Below are positions 6,525 through 13,144 of a stretch of 13,144 bases of DNA, piece after piece (the first letter of the stretch is position 1; each line of letters opens with the position of its first letter). Both the position numbers and the translations under genes were made by a program. Under the pieces are notes generated by a model. That model made no database searches. It saw only the letters and a list, made by a program, of their open reading frames with translations, and was not told where the DNA came from. This stretch comes from Actinomycetota bacterium. Its GTDB lineage: Bacteria > Actinomycetota > Thermoleophilia > UBA2241. The DNA lies in assembly GCA_003132645.1 (NCBI GenBank), contig PKYM01000273.1, forward strand, positions 1-13,144, in the 5' to 3' direction.

Positions 6525-7790
6525 CTACTTGAGGAAACCTTCGTAGTGGCGCATGAGCAACTGCGCTTCCATCTGGCGCATGGTGTCCAGAGCCACGCCG
6601 ACGACGATCAGGATGGACGTGCCACCGAACTGGAAGGGCACGTTGAAGAACCGGTAGAGCAGCCAGGGCAGCACGGCCACCGCGGCCAGGAACAACGCCC
6701 CGGGCAGCGTCAACCGCGTGAGGATGCGATCGAGGAACTCGGCCGTCGGGCGACCCGGCCGCACCCCCGGCACGAAGCCGCCGTACTTCTTGAGGTTGTC
6801 GGCCTGGTCGATGGGGTTGAAGGTGACCGCCGTGTAGAAATAGGTGAACAGGATGATGAGCAGCGCCTCGCCGATGATGTAGGCGACGGTGTTGGGCCCG
6901 AACGCCCGCGAGAACCAGCTGTTCTGTCCGCCCGGCAGGTAGGTGGCGATGGTGACCGGAATGAGCATGACCGACGAGGCGAAGATCACCGGGATCACGC
7001 CCGCCATGTTGACCTTGAGCGGGATGAACGTGCTGGTGCCGCCCATCATGCGACGCCCGACGATGCGTTTGGCGTACTGCACCGGGATGCGGCGCTCGCC
7101 GGTCGTGATCCAGATGACGCCGACGATCACGCCGAGGGCGATGATCACGAAGGCGGTCTGCGAAAGCAGCGACATGGAGCCTTCGAAGAACTTCTGGACG
7201 CCGCCCGGCACGCGCGAGATGATGCTGATGAAGATCAGGATCGACATGCCGTTGCCGATGCCTCTGGCGGTGATCAGCTCGCCGATCCACATGACCGCCG
7301 TGGCGCCCGCCGTGAGGGTGAAGAGGATCAGGGCGAACCGGACGACGGTGAGGTTGGGCAGCGCGCCCTGCGAGCGAAACAGGAAGATGTAGCCGACCGA
7401 CTGGACCGCGGCCAGGATGACCGTGAGGTAGCGGCTGTACTGGGTGATGATCTTCTGGCCCTGCTCGCCCTCTTTTTGCAGCTCTTCGAGCTTCGGGATG
7501 ACGACCGTGAGAAGCTGCATGATAATCGAGGCCGTGATGTAGGGCATGATGCCCAGGGCGAAGATGGCGACCTTGTTCAGCGCCCCGCCCGAGAACAGGT
7601 TGAGAAAGCCCAGCACGCCGCCGGCCCCGTTCTGGAACAGGTTGTTCAGCGCCTGCAGGTTGACGCCCGGCACCGGCACGTGCGAGCCGAACCGATAAAT
7701 GGCGATCATCGCCGCGGTGAACAGGAGCTTCTTACGCAGCTCCGGGATCTTCCAGGAGTTCGCCAGCGACTGCCAGAGTTTGTTGTTCAT
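6525..7790 (-). CDS. secY: Protein translocase subunit SecY
   Basis: This encodes a 421-residue, highly hydrophobic SecY, the channel subunit of SecYEG in the cytoplasmic membrane. About ten membrane segments can be placed, near residues 21-38, 70-95, 118-138, 148-166, 178-194, 211-229, 262-281, 300-321, 362-380 and 388-405. Features of the family are RFGSHVPVPGV after TM1, the Gly/Phe-rich plug segment (about 55-69), ALGIMPYITASIIMQLL in TM2, and the cytosolic loop YGGFVPGVRPGRPTAEFL, whose R344 matches the conserved arginine used for SecA function. The length is at the short end (E. coli 443). The Shine-Dalgarno sequence is weak. The adk ATG follows its stop after one base. Confidence 0.98.
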   Translation of the reverse strand: MNNKLWQSLANSWKIPELRKKLLFTAAMIAIYRFGSHVPVPGVNLQALNNLFQNGAGGVLGFLNLFSGGALNKVAIFALGIMPYITASIIMQLLTVVIPKLEELQKEGEQGQKIITQYSRYLTVILAAVQSVGYIFLFRSQGALPNLTVVRFALILFTLTAGATAVMWIGELITARGIGNGMSILIFISIISRVPGGVQKFFEGSMSLLSQTAFVIIALGVIVGVIWITTGERRIPVQYAKRIVGRRMMGGTSTFIPLKVNMAGVIPVIFASSVMLIPVTIATYLPGGQNSWFSRAFGPNTVAYIIGEALLIILFTYFYTAVTFNPIDQADNLKKYGGFVPGVRPGRPTAEFLDRILTRLTLPGALFLAAVAVLPWLLYRFFNVPFQFGGTSILIVVGVALDTMRQMEAQLLMRHYEGFLK

Positions 7791-7818
7791 GCCGCGCCCC
7801 GCTTCGTTCGCAGCTCGA

Positions 7819-8292
7819 CTAGAGCAGTTCGGTGGTACCGCCGGCAGCCAGGATCTTTTCGGCTGCCTTCTCTGAGAACGCGTTGGCGCGCACGGTCAGC
7901 GCGACGGCGAGCTCGCCGCCGCCGAGGATCTTGATCGGTTTGCGGGTGTTCTTGACGATCCGCTTGGCGACGAGCGCCTCGGGGGTGACCTCGGCGCCGG
8001 CTTCGAAGACCGCCAGTCGACCGATGTTCACCGGCACGGAGTACGTACGAAACGGGCCGATCGGCATGCTCTTCTTGGCGTTCGGCCCGCGCAGCTTGCC
8101 GAGCCGCATATAGAGCGGCATCTGGCCGCCTTCGTAGCCGGGCCGCACGCCACCGCCTGAGCGGGCGTTGAAACCCTTGTGACCGCGGCCGGCCGTCTTG
8201 CCCTGGCCGCTGCCTTTGCCGCGGCCCAGCCGCTTGGTGTTCTTGGTGGACCCAGGGTTGGGCCTGAGATCGTTCAATCCGAGATTGCTCAT
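7819..8292 (-). CDS. rplO: 50S ribosomal protein L15
   Basis: This is a 157-residue L15 (family about 144-160). The N-terminal part is the extended Gly/Lys/Arg-rich arm that threads into 23S rRNA: LGRGKGSGQGKTAGRGHKG, then GGGVRPGYEGGQMPLYMRLGK (about residues 22-68). The globular C-terminal part has the KILGGGELAVALTVRANAFS segment and ends TTELL. L15 is a late assembly protein of the 50S subunit. Only a weak GTGAG element precedes the ATG, 7 bp after the rpmD stop, so coupling is plausible. secY follows after 28 bp, the standard arrangement. Confidence 0.98.
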   Translation of the reverse strand: MSNLGLNDLRPNPGSTKNTKRLGRGKGSGQGKTAGRGHKGFNARSGGGVRPGYEGGQMPLYMRLGKLRGPNAKKSMPIGPFRTYSVPVNIGRLAVFEAGAEVTPEALVAKRIVKNTRKPIKILGGGELAVALTVRANAFSEKAAEKILAAGGTTELL

Positions 8293-8299
8293 GCGTTAC

Positions 8300-8491
8300 T
8301 CACGATTTCTTCGTGGCGGGCCGCACCTCGACGAGGTACGACACCTTGCGGATCATGCCCCGGATGACGGGGTTGTCTTCTTGGACCACAGTGTGGTGCA
8401 TGCGCTTGATGCCAAGCGCGCGCAGCGTGCCGCGATGGTCGGGCGGCGTGCCGATGCCGCTCTTTACCTGGGTGATCTCGAGCTGGGCCAC
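8300..8491 (-). CDS. rpmD: 50S ribosomal protein L30
   Basis: The product, MAQLEITQVKSGIGTPPDHR and onwards, is a 63-residue L30 (family about 58-63) with the conserved TLRALGIKRMHHTVVQEDNPVIRGMI segment. L30 is a small globular 50S protein of domain II/5S vicinity, absent from some lineages. Two GTG codons can start it: 8497, which overlaps the rpsE stop as GTGA, and 8491. I chose 8491 because GCGAGG lies 7 bases before it and because MAQLxITQ is the family N-terminus; the alternative adds only two residues. Confidence 0.94.
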   Translation of the reverse strand: MAQLEITQVKSGIGTPPDHRGTLRALGIKRMHHTVVQEDNPVIRGMIRKVSYLVEVRPATKKS

Positions 8492-8493
8492 AA

Positions 8494-9063
8494 TCACGCC
8501 TCGCCCGCCGCCGGCTTGTCGGCCGGCGTCTCGTCGGTCGCCGCGGCCTGACCGCGAGGCGGCAAGCCGAGCACCTGAGCGACGGTGAGGCCGCGCAGAC
8601 GCGCGACGTCGGCCGGCGTCTTCAAGCCTTGCAGACCGGTCACCGTGGCACGGACCATGTTGATCGGGTTGTGCGTGCCCAGGCACTTGGTGAGGATGTC
8701 GTGCACGCCGGCGAGTTCGAGCACGGCGCGCACGCCGGCTGCCGCAATGACGCCCGTGCCTTCGGAGGCGGGCTTGAGCAGCACACGACCGGCGCCATAG
8801 ACGCCCATGATCTCGTGAGGGATCGTGGTGCGGTAGCGCGGCACCTTGAACATGTTCTTCTTGGCGTCGAGGATCGCTTTTTGGATCGCCAGCGGGACCT
8901 CGCGCGCCTTGCCGTAGCCGGCGCCCACGTTGCCGTTCTCGTCGCCGACCACGACCAGCGCGGTGAAGGAGAAGCGACGACCGCCCTTTACGACTTTCGC
9001 GACACGGTTGATGTCGACGACGCGTTCTTTGAGCTCTACTCCATCAGAAGGTGTTCTGGCCAC
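8494..9063 (-). CDS. rpsE: 30S ribosomal protein S5 (GTG start)
   Basis: The 189-residue S5 has an N-terminal dsRNA-binding-type domain with the [24 protein letters not shown] loop (about residues 24-47), the loop where spectinomycin-resistance changes occur in E. coli S5. A second domain follows, with [24 protein letters not shown] and [16 protein letters not shown]5 meets S4 at the mRNA entry and affects decoding accuracy. The start is GTG, with AAGGAAG about 6 bases before it. From about residue 167 there is a short Ala/Pro/acidic tail not needed for the fold. The stop lies two bases before the GTG chosen for rpmD. Confidence 0.97.
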   Translation of the reverse strand: MARTPSDGVELKERVVDINRVAKVVKGGRRFSFTALVVVGDENGNVGAGYGKAREVPLAIQKAILDAKKNMFKVPRYRTTIPHEIMGVYGAGRVLLKPASEGTGVIAAAGVRAVLELAGVHDILTKCLGTHNPINMVRATVTGLQGLKTPADVARLRGLTVAQVLGLPPRGQAAATDETPADKPAAGEA

Positions 9064-9084
9064 AGGGCTTCCTTGCCTTTCTCG

Positions 9085-9438
9085 CTAGAAAACGAGCCCG
9101 CCCTCGCGGGCGCCCTCGGCGAGCGCCTTGACGCGCCCGTGGTACAGATAGCCGGACCGGTCGAAGACGACCGCGGCGATGTCCTTGGCGCGGGCCCGCT
9201 CGGCCAGCAGTACGCCGACCTTCTTGGCCACGCCGGTCTTGTCAAGACCGCTGCCGTCGACTTCGGCCGAGCGCGCCGCCACGAGCGTCGCGCCGCTGGC
9301 GTCGTCGATCACCTGGGCATAGATCGCCTTGTTGGAGCGAAAGACGGAGACACGCGGACGAGCCGCGTTGCCGACCACCTTGCCGCGGATCCGGCGGCGC
9401 CTCGTGGCGCGAGCCTCAGCGGTTGTCTTGGTACTCAT
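9085..9438 (-). CDS. rplR: 50S ribosomal protein L18
   Basis: This is a 117-residue L18, equal in length to the E. coli protein. The basic N-terminus ([16 protein letters not shown], about residues 8-23) is the 5S rRNA-binding tail. The core shows [63 protein letters not shown], the classic L18 ending. With L5 it anchors 5S rRNA in the central protuberance. AGAAGGAA lies about 7 bases upstream of the ATG. The gene is 28 bp after rplF and 21 bp before rpsE. Confidence 0.98.
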   Translation of the reverse strand: MSTKTTAEARATRRRRIRGKVVGNAARPRVSVFRSNKAIYAQVIDDASGATLVAARSAEVDGSGLDKTGVAKKVGVLLAERARAKDIAAVVFDRSGYLYHGRVKALAEGAREGGLVF

Positions 9439-9466
9439 GCGTCAATTCCTTCTGGTCCGATCACGC

Positions 9467-10000
9467 CTAGGCGCGCTTGCCGACCTTGCGCGCGACGTAC
9501 TCGCCCGCGTAACGGATGCCCTTGCCCTTGTACGGCTCCGGCGGACGCAGCGACCTGATCTGCGCCGCGACCTCGCCGACGGCCTGCTTGTCGATACCGC
9601 GGATCATGACGACCTGCGGCTGCGGCGTTTCGAACTCGATGCCTTTGGGCGGCACCACGACGGCCGGATGGCTGAATCCGACGAGCAGCTCCAGGTCGGC
9701 GCCCTTGACGGCGGCGCGATAGCCGACGCCGACGATCTCGAGACGCTTCTCGTAGCCGTCGGTAACACCCTGCACCATGTTGGCGATGAGTGTCCGCGTG
9801 AGGCCGTGCAGCGACCGGTGAGGGGCGCTGTCGGTGGGCCTGGCGACCGTGATGACGCCGTCTGCCACCGACACGATCATCTCGCGCGGGATGTGCTGCG
9901 TCAGCTCACCCTTGGGTCCCTTGACCGTCGCCGTACCGTGATCGCAAGCGAACTCGACCCCGGCGGGCACGGCGATGGGCGCTCTTCCGATTCGTGACAT
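9467..10000 (-). CDS. rplF: 50S ribosomal protein L6
   Basis: The product is 177 residues, the same as E. coli L6. It starts [17 protein letters not shown], carries the [11 protein letters not shown] turn, and has the diagnostic C-terminal [14 protein letters not shown] motif at about residues 152-165. L6 has two similar alpha/beta domains and lies near the sarcin-ricin loop and the translation-factor binding site. The reading frame stays open 49 codons further upstream into rpsH, but the ATG at 10000 gives the family N-terminus and follows a GGGAAGAAG purine run. It lies 10 bp after the rpsH stop. Confidence 0.98.
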   Translation of the reverse strand: MSRIGRAPIAVPAGVEFACDHGTATVKGPKGELTQHIPREMIVSVADGVITVARPTDSAPHRSLHGLTRTLIANMVQGVTDGYEKRLEIVGVGYRAAVKGADLELLVGFSHPAVVVPPKGIEFETPQPQVVMIRGIDKQAVGEVAAQIRSLRPPEPYKGKGIRYAGEYVARKVGKRA

Positions 10001-10010
10001 CTCTTCTTCC

Positions 10011-10409
10011 CTACCAGATGAAGCAGATGACCTCGCCGCCCAGGCCGAGGCGCTGTGCCTCGACGCTGGTAACGAGACCACGCGACGTTGAGATGATGGC
10101 CGTGCCGAGGCCACCCAGGACTTTCGGCAGCCTGTCCTTGCGGGCATAGATCCGACGGCCGGGCTTGGAGACCCGCTTGATGCCGGAGATCACGCGCTCG
10201 CGGTTTCTGCCGTACTTCAGGCCGATGACGAGCAGCTCGCCGTGCTCACCGGCCTTGCTTTCGAACCCCGAGATGTAGCCCTGCTCGAGGAGCAGCTTGG
10301 CGATGCCCGCCTTCATGCGCGACGCGGGCATCTCGACCTCGGTGTGGTTGGCCTGATTCGCATTGCGGATGCGCGTCAGCATATCGGCGATGGGATCAGT
10401 CATGGACAT
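10011..10409 (-). CDS. rpsH: 30S ribosomal protein S8
   Basis: This encodes a 132-residue S8 (E. coli 130). It begins [20 protein letters not shown] and ends with the conserved [26 protein letters not shown] and C-terminal GGEVICFIW, the usual S8 ending. S8 binds helix 21 of 16S rRNA in the platform. In E. coli it represses its own operon by binding spc mRNA; I see no obvious mimic of that site here but cannot exclude one. GGGAGG lies 9 bases before the first ATG, which favours it over the ATG two codons later. Confidence 0.98.
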   Translation of the reverse strand: MSMTDPIADMLTRIRNANQANHTEVEMPASRMKAGIAKLLLEQGYISGFESKAGEHGELLVIGLKYGRNRERVISGIKRVSKPGRRIYARKDRLPKVLGGLGTAIISTSRGLVTSVEAQRLGLGGEVICFIW

Positions 10410-10424
10410 TTCTCGTCGCCTCCC

Positions 10425-10610
10425 TTACCAGCTCGACTTGGTCATGCCTGGAATGACGCCCTCGTGAGCGAGCTCGCGCAGGCAGATGCGACACAGGCCG
10501 AACTGACGGAAGTAGCCACGCGCGCGTCCGCAGCGCATGCACCGGTGGTACTCGCGGGTGCTGTACCGCTGCTTGCGGGCGGCCTTCACGATCAGAGATG
10601 TCTTGGCCAT
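10425..10610 (-). CDS. rpsN: 30S ribosomal protein S14, zinc (type Z) form
   Basis: This short 61-residue S14 has four cysteines, C24-X2-C27 and C40-X2-C43, which form the zinc site of the type Z paralogue (often called rpsZ or rpsN1). The conserved end [19 protein letters not shown] is intact. S14 lies in the 30S head near S3 and S10. Type Z genes sit in the spc operon of many Firmicutes and Actinobacteria; zinc-free paralogues, where present, are elsewhere in the genome. An AGGAG element overlaps the rplE stop and lies about 8 bases before the ATG. Confidence 0.98.
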   Translation of the reverse strand: MAKTSLIVKAARKQRYSTREYHRCMRCGRARGYFRQFGLCRICLRELAHEGVIPGMTKSSW

Positions 10611-10620
10611 GTGCTAACTC

Positions 10621-11163
10621 CTAGCTTTCACGAAACGGCATGCCCAGCAGCGACAGCAGGGCTCGGCCTTCATCGTCAGTGGTTGCGGTCGTGGTGATCG
10701 TAATGTTCATGCCGCGCAGTTGATCGACCGTGTCGTAGTCGATCTCTGGAAAGATGGTCTGTTCGCGAATGCCCATCGAGAAGTTGCCGCGTCCGTCGAA
10801 CTGGTCGGGCGAGATGCCGCGAAAGTCGCGAATACGTGGCAGCGCGACCGACACGAGACGGTCCAGCATCTCGAACATGCGCTCGCCGCGCAGCGTGACC
10901 TTGCAGCCGATCGACATGCCCTCGCGCAGCTTGAAGCTGGCGATCGATCTGCGCGCCTTGGTCACCACGGGATGCTGGCCCGAGATCAGCGTCATCTCGG
11001 CGACCGCGTCGTCGAGCAGCTTGGCGTTGGTCTTGGCTTCGCCGACACCCATGTTGAGGGTGAGCTTGCTGACCCGTGGGACCTGCATGATGTTGTCGTA
11101 GCCGAAGCGCTCGCGGAGCGCCGGGACGATCTCGGCTGCGTATCTGTCCTTAAGTCGTGACAT
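10621..11163 (-). CDS. rplE: 50S ribosomal protein L5
   Basis: The 180-residue product (E. coli 179) matches L5 along its full length: [20 protein letters not shown] at the start, [15 protein letters not shown], a [21 protein letters not shown] segment, [26 protein letters not shown], and the C-terminal [20 protein letters not shown]5 binds 5S rRNA together with L18 and contacts S13 of the small subunit in the central protuberance. The ATG follows the rplX stop by 2 bp, with an AAGG purine run at the end of rplX, so the two genes are probably translated together. Confidence 0.98.
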   Translation of the reverse strand: MSRLKDRYAAEIVPALRERFGYDNIMQVPRVSKLTLNMGVGEAKTNAKLLDDAVAEMTLISGQHPVVTKARRSIASFKLREGMSIGCKVTLRGERMFEMLDRLVSVALPRIRDFRGISPDQFDGRGNFSMGIREQTIFPEIDYDTVDQLRGMNITITTTATTDDEGRALLSLLGMPFRES

Positions 11164-11165
11164 GC

Positions 11166-11501
11166 CTACGCCTTGTCGATGTCTTTGCCGCAGCTCGCCC
11201 GCCGGCAGACGCGTACCTTGCCGCCGTCGCCGGTGAGCCGATAGCCGACCCTGGTCGACTGTCCGCAGGCGGGACAGACGAGCATGACGTTCGAGACGTC
11301 GATTGCCGCCTCGCGCTCGATCACGCCGCCCTGCGGGTTCTTCTTGGGGTTGGGACGAGTGTGACGCTTGATCATGTTGAGTCGTTCGATGACCACGCGA
11401 TGCTTCTCACGGTCGACCCGCAGCACCTTGCCGGCCTTACCCGACTCCTTGCCGCTGATGACCATGACCTGGTCGCCCTTATGAATCTTCAGTACCGACA
11501 T
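11166..11501 (-). CDS. rplX: 50S ribosomal protein L24 with C-terminal zinc-ribbon cysteines
   Basis: This is a 111-residue L24. The N-terminal KOW-type segment ([35 protein letters not shown], about residues 5-39) and the [24 protein letters not shown] block are diagnostic. L24 initiates 50S assembly and lies at the exit-tunnel rim. The C-terminal part has CPAC at residues 76-79 and further cysteines at 99 and 104, a probable zinc ribbon present in many but not all bacterial L24 proteins. The second pair is spaced CX4C, wider than the CX2C I expect. An AGGAG and a GAGGT element precede the ATG. The gene ends 2 bp before rplE. Confidence 0.97.
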   Translation of the reverse strand: MSVLKIHKGDQVMVISGKESGKAGKVLRVDREKHRVVIERLNMIKRHTRPNPKKNPQGGVIEREAAIDVSNVMLVCPACGQSTRVGYRLTGDGGKVRVCRRASCGKDIDKA

Positions 11502-11530
11502 CTTTTCGACCTCAGCTCCTTGCCCGGGCC

Positions 11531-11899
11531 CTACAGGACTTCCGGGGCCAGAGAGACGATCTTCATGAAATTGCGTTCGCGCAGTTCGCGCGCGACAGGC
11601 CCGAAGATGCGGGTACCGCGCGGGTTGTTCTGGTTATCGATCAGCACGGCGGCGTTCTCGTCGAAGGCGATATAGGTGCCGTCCTTGCGTCCGAACTCCT
11701 TCTTGGTGCGCACGACGACGGCGGTGACCACATCGCCCTTCTTGACGCTGCCTCCAGGCGTCGCCGACTTTACGGTGGCCACGATCACATCGCCCACGCG
11801 GGCGTAGCGCCGCCGCGAACCGCCCCGCACCCTGATGCACAGGATCTCACGGGCGCCGGTGTTGTCGGCCACTCTCAGTCTCGACTCGGTCTGGATCAT
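11531..11899 (-). CDS. rplN: 50S ribosomal protein L14
   Basis: This encodes a full-length L14 of 122 residues (family 120-123). It begins [19 protein letters not shown] and carries the conserved [15 protein letters not shown] segment, the [17 protein letters not shown] strand region, and the C-terminal [30 protein letters not shown] end. L14 sits on the 50S face that contacts 16S rRNA and is the docking site of the silencing factor RsfS. The ATG lies 18 bp after the rpsQ stop and is preceded by a GGAG/AAAGAG purine run. The adjacent rpsQ and rplX give the canonical order. Confidence 0.98.
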   Translation of the reverse strand: MIQTESRLRVADNTGAREILCIRVRGGSRRRYARVGDVIVATVKSATPGGSVKKGDVVTAVVVRTKKEFGRKDGTYIAFDENAAVLIDNQNNPRGTRIFGPVARELRERNFMKIVSLAPEVL

Positions 11900-11917
11900 C
11901 TCTTTGCGTCTCCGCTC

Positions 11918-12364
11918 TTACTTTGCCTTCGTGAGCACTTCGAGGAGCCGCCAGTGCTTAGTGGCGCTCAGCGGTCGCGTCTCGACGAGCCGCACGACGT
12001 CGCCGACGCCGGCCGTGTTGTACTCGTCGTGGGCGTGCAGCTTGCTCGAGCGACGCACCACCTTACGGTACTTGTTGTGCGCGCTCACCGCGTCGATACG
12101 CACGACGATCGTCTTGTCCATCGCCGAGCTCACGACCACGCCGCGACGCTCCTTGCGACCGGGCACTCTCTCCGGCGCCGGACGCGCGGCCTTGACCGGC
12201 TTGGGCGCGGCCACCGGCGTTACCGCCGTCTTCTTGGCGGCCGCCTTGCGGGCCGTCGCCTTGGCCGCGGCCTTGGCGCTGGCCGACTTCTTGGCCGCCG
12301 GCTTGCGGGCCGCCGATGCCTTCTTGGCCGGCGTGCCGCTCGAGTCTGCTTTACGGGCCGGCAT
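11918..12364 (-). CDS. rpsQ: 30S ribosomal protein S17 with long Ala/Lys-rich N-terminal tail
   Basis: The C-terminal part, about residues 69-148, is a normal S17 OB-fold: RRGVVVSSAMDKTIVVRID, then SSKLHAHDEYNTAGVGDVVRLVETRPLSATKHWRL. S17 binds the 5' domain of 16S rRNA and is an early assembly protein. The first 68 residues are an added low-complexity tail with about 24 Ala, 13 Lys and 5 Arg but only two acidic residues, resembling histone H1-type AAKK repeats. Usual S17 is about 80-90 residues; this one is 148. The upstream ATG is well supported: a strong GGAGGTGA Shine-Dalgarno sequence lies 6 bases before it, and it forms a TGATG junction with rpmC. The function of the tail is unknown; binding to rRNA or DNA is only a guess. 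Confidence 0.96.
   Translation of the reverse strand: MPARKADSSGTPAKKASAARKPAAKKSASAKAAAKATARKAAAKKTAVTPVAAPKPVKAARPAPERVPGRKERRGVVVSSAMDKTIVVRIDAVSAHNKYRKVVRRSSKLHAHDEYNTAGVGDVVRLVETRPLSATKHWRLLEVLTKAK
12230..12312. repeat. Two near-identical 26-bp copies inside the rpsQ tail, 57 bp apart
   Basis: Bases 12230-12255 and 12287-12312 match at 24 of 26 positions. The offset of 57 bp is exactly 19 codons. In the S17 protein the copies give RKPAAKK (about residues 20-26) and RKAAAKK (about 39-45). This points to an in-frame internal duplication or slippage during growth of the Ala/Lys-rich tail, although codon bias toward GCC/AAG in low-complexity sequence could contribute. Confidence 0.7.
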
Positions 12365-12576
12365 CAGCCCTCACCTCCGCTCGCATGCGCGTGCTCACGC
12401 TCGGCGCGCACCGTAATCAGACGGGCGATCTCGCGCCGCGCGTCCGTCAACTTATGGGGATTGTCGAGCTGCCCCGTCGCATGCTGGAAGCGCAGGTTGA
12501 AGAGTTCCTTGCGGGTGTCGCGGATGCGCACCTCGAGATCCTCGTCAGAGAGATCTCGCACCTGGTTAGCCTTCAA
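12364..12576 (-). CDS. rpmC: 50S ribosomal protein L29 (TTG start)
   Basis: This is a 70-residue L29 (family about 60-75) with the typical pattern: an N-terminal helix rich in charged residues ([26 protein letters not shown]), then the short conserved [19 protein letters not shown] segment and a second helix. L29 lies beside the polypeptide exit tunnel next to L23. The start codon is TTG, inside the last codons of rplP. A purine-rich GGGAGGGGAG stretch lies just upstream, and no later in-frame ATG would keep the conserved N-terminus. The stop TGA shares one base with the rpsQ ATG (TGATG), so translation of the two genes is probably coupled. Confidence 0.96.
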   Translation of the reverse strand: MKANQVRDLSDEDLEVRIRDTRKELFNLRFQHATGQLDNPHKLTDARREIARLITVRAEREHAHASGGEG

Positions 12577-12991
12577 AGAGGCTCCCCTCCCGTGTGACGA
12601 ACTTACACTTGATCGGCAGCTTGTGCGTCGCCAGGCGCATCGCCTCGCGCGCGACAGGCTCGCTCACTCCCGCGAGCTCGAACATGACCTTGCCGGGCTT
12701 GACCACCGCGACCCACGTCTCGGGCGAACCCTTGCCGCCTCCCATGCGCGTCTCGGCTGCCTTCTTGGTCACCGGCTTCTGCGGGAAGATGTTGATCCAC
12801 ACCTTGCCGCCACGCTTGATGTAGCGCGTCATGGCGACACGAGCCGCCTCGATCTGGCGGTTGTTAACCCAGCCAGGCTCGAGCGCCTTGAGGCCGAACT
12901 CGCCGAAGGCGACTTCGCTGCCGCCCTTGGTCAAGCCGCCCATGCGGCCGCGCTGGTGCTTGCGGTGCTTGATTCTCTTGGGTAGAAGCAT
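12566..12991 (-). CDS. rplP: 50S ribosomal protein L16
   Basis: This encodes a full-length L16 of 141 residues (usual length about 136-145). It starts [19 protein letters not shown], the near-invariant L16 N-terminus, and has the conserved [19 protein letters not shown] block at about residues 82-100. L16 binds 23S rRNA near the A site and the peptidyl-transferase centre and is a late assembly protein. The ATG follows rpsC by 9 bp; only a weak GGG-type Shine-Dalgarno sequence is visible, so coupling to rpsC is likely. The 3' end overlaps rpmC by 11 bp. Nothing in the protein looks broken or unusual. Confidence 0.98.
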   Translation of the reverse strand: MLLPKRIKHRKHQRGRMGGLTKGGSEVAFGEFGLKALEPGWVNNRQIEAARVAMTRYIKRGGKVWINIFPQKPVTKKAAETRMGGGKGSPETWVAVVKPGKVMFELAGVSEPVAREAMRLATHKLPIKCKFVTREGSLFEG

Positions 12992-13000
12992 CGTTACCCG

Positions 13001-13144
13001 CTAACTTCTGGCCGGACGATCGGTTTGCGGCCGCGGCCGGCGACGGTCGCCGCGACCCCGTTCGCGACTCTGCTCTTCGCGCTCTTCGCGCTGGCGCCCG
13101 GCGGTGGGGAAACCCTCGGGCATGATCTCGCCCTTGTTGATCCA
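13001..13144 (-). CDS. rpsC: 30S ribosomal protein S3, C-terminal end (5' part outside window)
   Basis: Only the last 47 codons and a TAG stop lie in the window. The fragment opens with WINKGEIMPEGF, a conserved S3 C-terminal motif, and continues into a basic, Arg/Glu/Gly-rich tail (REEREEQSRERGRG and onwards) that looks disordered. S3 sits in the head of the 30S subunit at the mRNA entry channel, where it helps unwind mRNA. The next gene downstream is rplP, 9 bp away, which is the standard rpsC-rplP order and supports the call despite the short fragment. The tail contains a small tandem repeat coding for RE-E motifs. The start and both KH-type domains cannot be assessed here. Confidence 0.93.
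   Translation of the reverse strand, partial: WINKGEIMPEGFPTAGRQREEREEQSRERGRGDRRRPRPQTDRPARS

Noticed and set aside
6186..7934. A 582-codon plus-strand open frame opposite adk and secY
   Set aside because: It lies antisense to two clear genes. Its predicted protein is dominated by Asp, His, Arg and Glu, as expected from the shadow frame of a GC-rich membrane-protein gene, and it shows no recognisable domain.
10001..10147. 49-codon N-terminal extension of rplF
   Set aside because: It would overlap most of the end of rpsH in another frame, has shadow-like composition, and the ATG at 10000 gives the conserved L6 N-terminus.

Overview
The window is a classical bacterial ribosomal-protein supercluster, read entirely from the minus strand. 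It runs from the 3' end of the S10 operon (rpsC tail), through the spc-type block (rplP-rpmC-rpsQ-rplN-rplX-rplE-rpsN-rpsH-rplF-rplR-rpsE-rpmD-rplO-secY-adk-map-infA-rpmJ), into the alpha-type block (rpsM-rpsK-rpsD-rpoA-rplQ), and ends in two ATPase genes of an energy-coupling-factor (ECF) vitamin/metal transporter (ecfA1-ecfA2). There are 26 protein genes. Two are cut by the window edges: rpsC at the right and ecfA2 at the left. I see no tRNA, rRNA, CRISPR array, insertion sequence or phage gene.

The DNA is very GC-rich. The organism is most likely a high-GC actinobacterium, perhaps a deep lineage related to Coriobacteriia, Thermoleophilia or Rubrobacteria. The reasons are rpsD placed between rpsK and rpoA, an RpoA N-terminus of the MLxxQxPT type, and ecfA1-ecfA2 following rplQ. 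S14, S4, L36, L24 and adenylate kinase are all the cysteine-bearing (zinc) forms. This placement is an inference from gene order and protein type, not from a tree.

Layout by decreasing coordinate (direction of transcription): 13144-7819, S3 to L15, the 30S/50S proteins; 7790-6525, SecY; 6523-5046, adenylate kinase and methionine aminopeptidase; 5000-4561, IF1 and L36; 4557-1761, S13, S11, S4, RNA polymerase alpha and L17; 1760-1651, an intergenic gap with a strong GC hairpin that probably ends the ribosomal transcript; 1650-1, EcfA1 and EcfA2. Spacing is tight throughout, with several overlapping stop/start junctions that indicate translational coupling. The genes make core parts of translation (ribosome, IF1, N-terminal methionine removal), transcription (alpha) and protein export (SecY), plus the nucleotide-binding motor of an uptake system.

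I found no undescribed biological system; the gene content is ordinary. Points that merit a second look are: a 22-bp perfect inverted repeat at the left edge inside ecfA2; a 68-residue Ala/Lys-rich, histone-H1-like N-terminal tail on S17, partly built by a 19-codon internal duplication; loss of the switch histidine in EcfA1; and an ambiguous start (ATG or TTG) for infA with a weak promoter-like sequence overlapping the ATG.
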